Shown piece after piece: positions 63,868 through 64,000 of a stretch of DNA of 64,000 nt. Origin of the DNA: Pedobacter jeongneungensis. GTDB lineage: Bacteria > Bacteroidota > Bacteroidia > Sphingobacteriales > Sphingobacteriaceae. The stretch's first letter is position 1. Each line of letters opens with the position of its first letter. The notes under the pieces are model-generated. The model worked only from the letters and a program-made list of their open reading frames with translations. It made no database searches and was not told where the DNA came from. The stretch is taken from the NCBI RefSeq assembly GCF_000633455.1, contig NZ_AYMG01000013.1, positions 186,001 through 250,000 of the forward strand, in the 5' to 3' direction. The translations under genes and the position numbers were made by a program.

Positions 63868-64000
63868 ATGGCAAATACGTATTCACAAATTTCGATACAC
63901 GCAGTGTTTGCTGTAAAAGGCAGACAGAATTTGATTGTAAAGCCGTGGAGGGATGAGCTGCACAAATACATTACAAGTATTATTTCAGCAAATGGAGCAA
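63868..64000 (+). CDS. IS200/IS605-like (RAYT-type) Y1 transposase, cut by window end
   Basis: The ATG at 63868 opens MANTYSQISIHAVFAVKGRQ, then NLIVKPWRDELHKYITSII, the N-terminus of the small single-domain Y1 tyrosine transposases common in Bacteroidota (about 150 residues in full). Only 44 residues lie in the window; the HUH motif and catalytic Tyr are beyond the end. The close palindromic array upstream suggests a REP-associated tyrosine transposase. Confidence 0.85.
   Translation, partial: MANTYSQISIHAVFAVKGRQNLIVKPWRDELHKYITSIISANGA

Overview
The window looks like a chromosomal segment of a Bacteroidota species in or near Pedobacter (Sphingobacteriaceae). The evidence is two SusC/SusD pairs, many secreted or lipid-anchored carbohydrate-active enzymes, AT-rich intergenic DNA, weak ribosome-binding sites, and glycosaminoglycan (GAG) enzymes that match what I remember of the Pedobacter heparinus heparinases. 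I see no rRNA or tRNA. All identifications come from reading motifs and from memory of families; no database search was run.

Layout. (1) 1-2595, minus strand: a metal/siderophore-type operon with a small His/Cys-rich exported protein, an ABC ATPase and a TonB-dependent receptor cut by the window edge. (2) 3028-12968, plus strand: an RraA-like protein, two paralogous GH2 enzymes, an enolase-superfamily dehydratase, an SDR dehydrogenase and an SMP-30 lactonase. These read as glycan cleavage followed by a non-phosphorylative oxidative route (sugar to lactone to aldonate to 2-keto-3-deoxy-aldonate to aldol cleavage). Convergent to them (13316-18808) lie a SusC/SusD pair and a small lipoprotein, with a divergent AraC regulator at 19023. 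(3) 20.0-28.9 kb: housekeeping and accessory genes (YdeI-like, acyltransferase-3, GNAT, MscS channel, an unknown membrane protein, a metzincin-like lipoprotein with a discoidin domain). Two direct 226-bp repeats flank the first three of these. (4) 29.1-41.6 kb: a GAG-type locus with a decayed sulfatase, GH36, a phosphodiesterase, two jelly-roll lyase-like lipoproteins around a GH29 fucosidase, heparinase III (PL12), a GH88 unsaturated uronyl hydrolase and a ROK sugar kinase. (5) 41.8-46.1 kb: an unrelated three-gene overlapping module (O-antigen-ligase/TPR protein, HExxH lipoprotein, small secreted protein) beside a small XRE regulator. (6) 46.5-63.6 kb: two ferritin-like proteins directly upstream of a second SusC/SusD and a sulfatase, then heparinase I-like PL13, a PL8 lyase, a second GH88 and two more sulfatases. 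(7) 63.6-64.0 kb: tandem palindromes leading into an IS200-like/RAYT transposase cut by the window end.

How it works together. Regions 4 and 6 together hold the expected parts of heparin/heparan sulfate use, probably with chondroitin- or hyaluronan-type chains as well. Surface lyases cut the chain, SusC/D import the fragments, GH88 removes the unsaturated uronate, sulfatases desulfate, and the ROK kinase phosphorylates the released hexosamine. Region 2 appears to serve a different, neutral or deoxy-sugar glycan.

The less ordinary points are listed as findings. They include the RraA/enolase/SDR/SMP-30 oxidative cassette, the ferritin-like pair in a SusC/D operon, a beta-repeat inserted in a SusD, a heparinase I homologue with Ser where I recall the catalytic Cys, lyase-like lipoproteins without the usual His, the three-gene module at 41.8-45.5 kb, and several repeat families including a transposase next to its likely palindromes.
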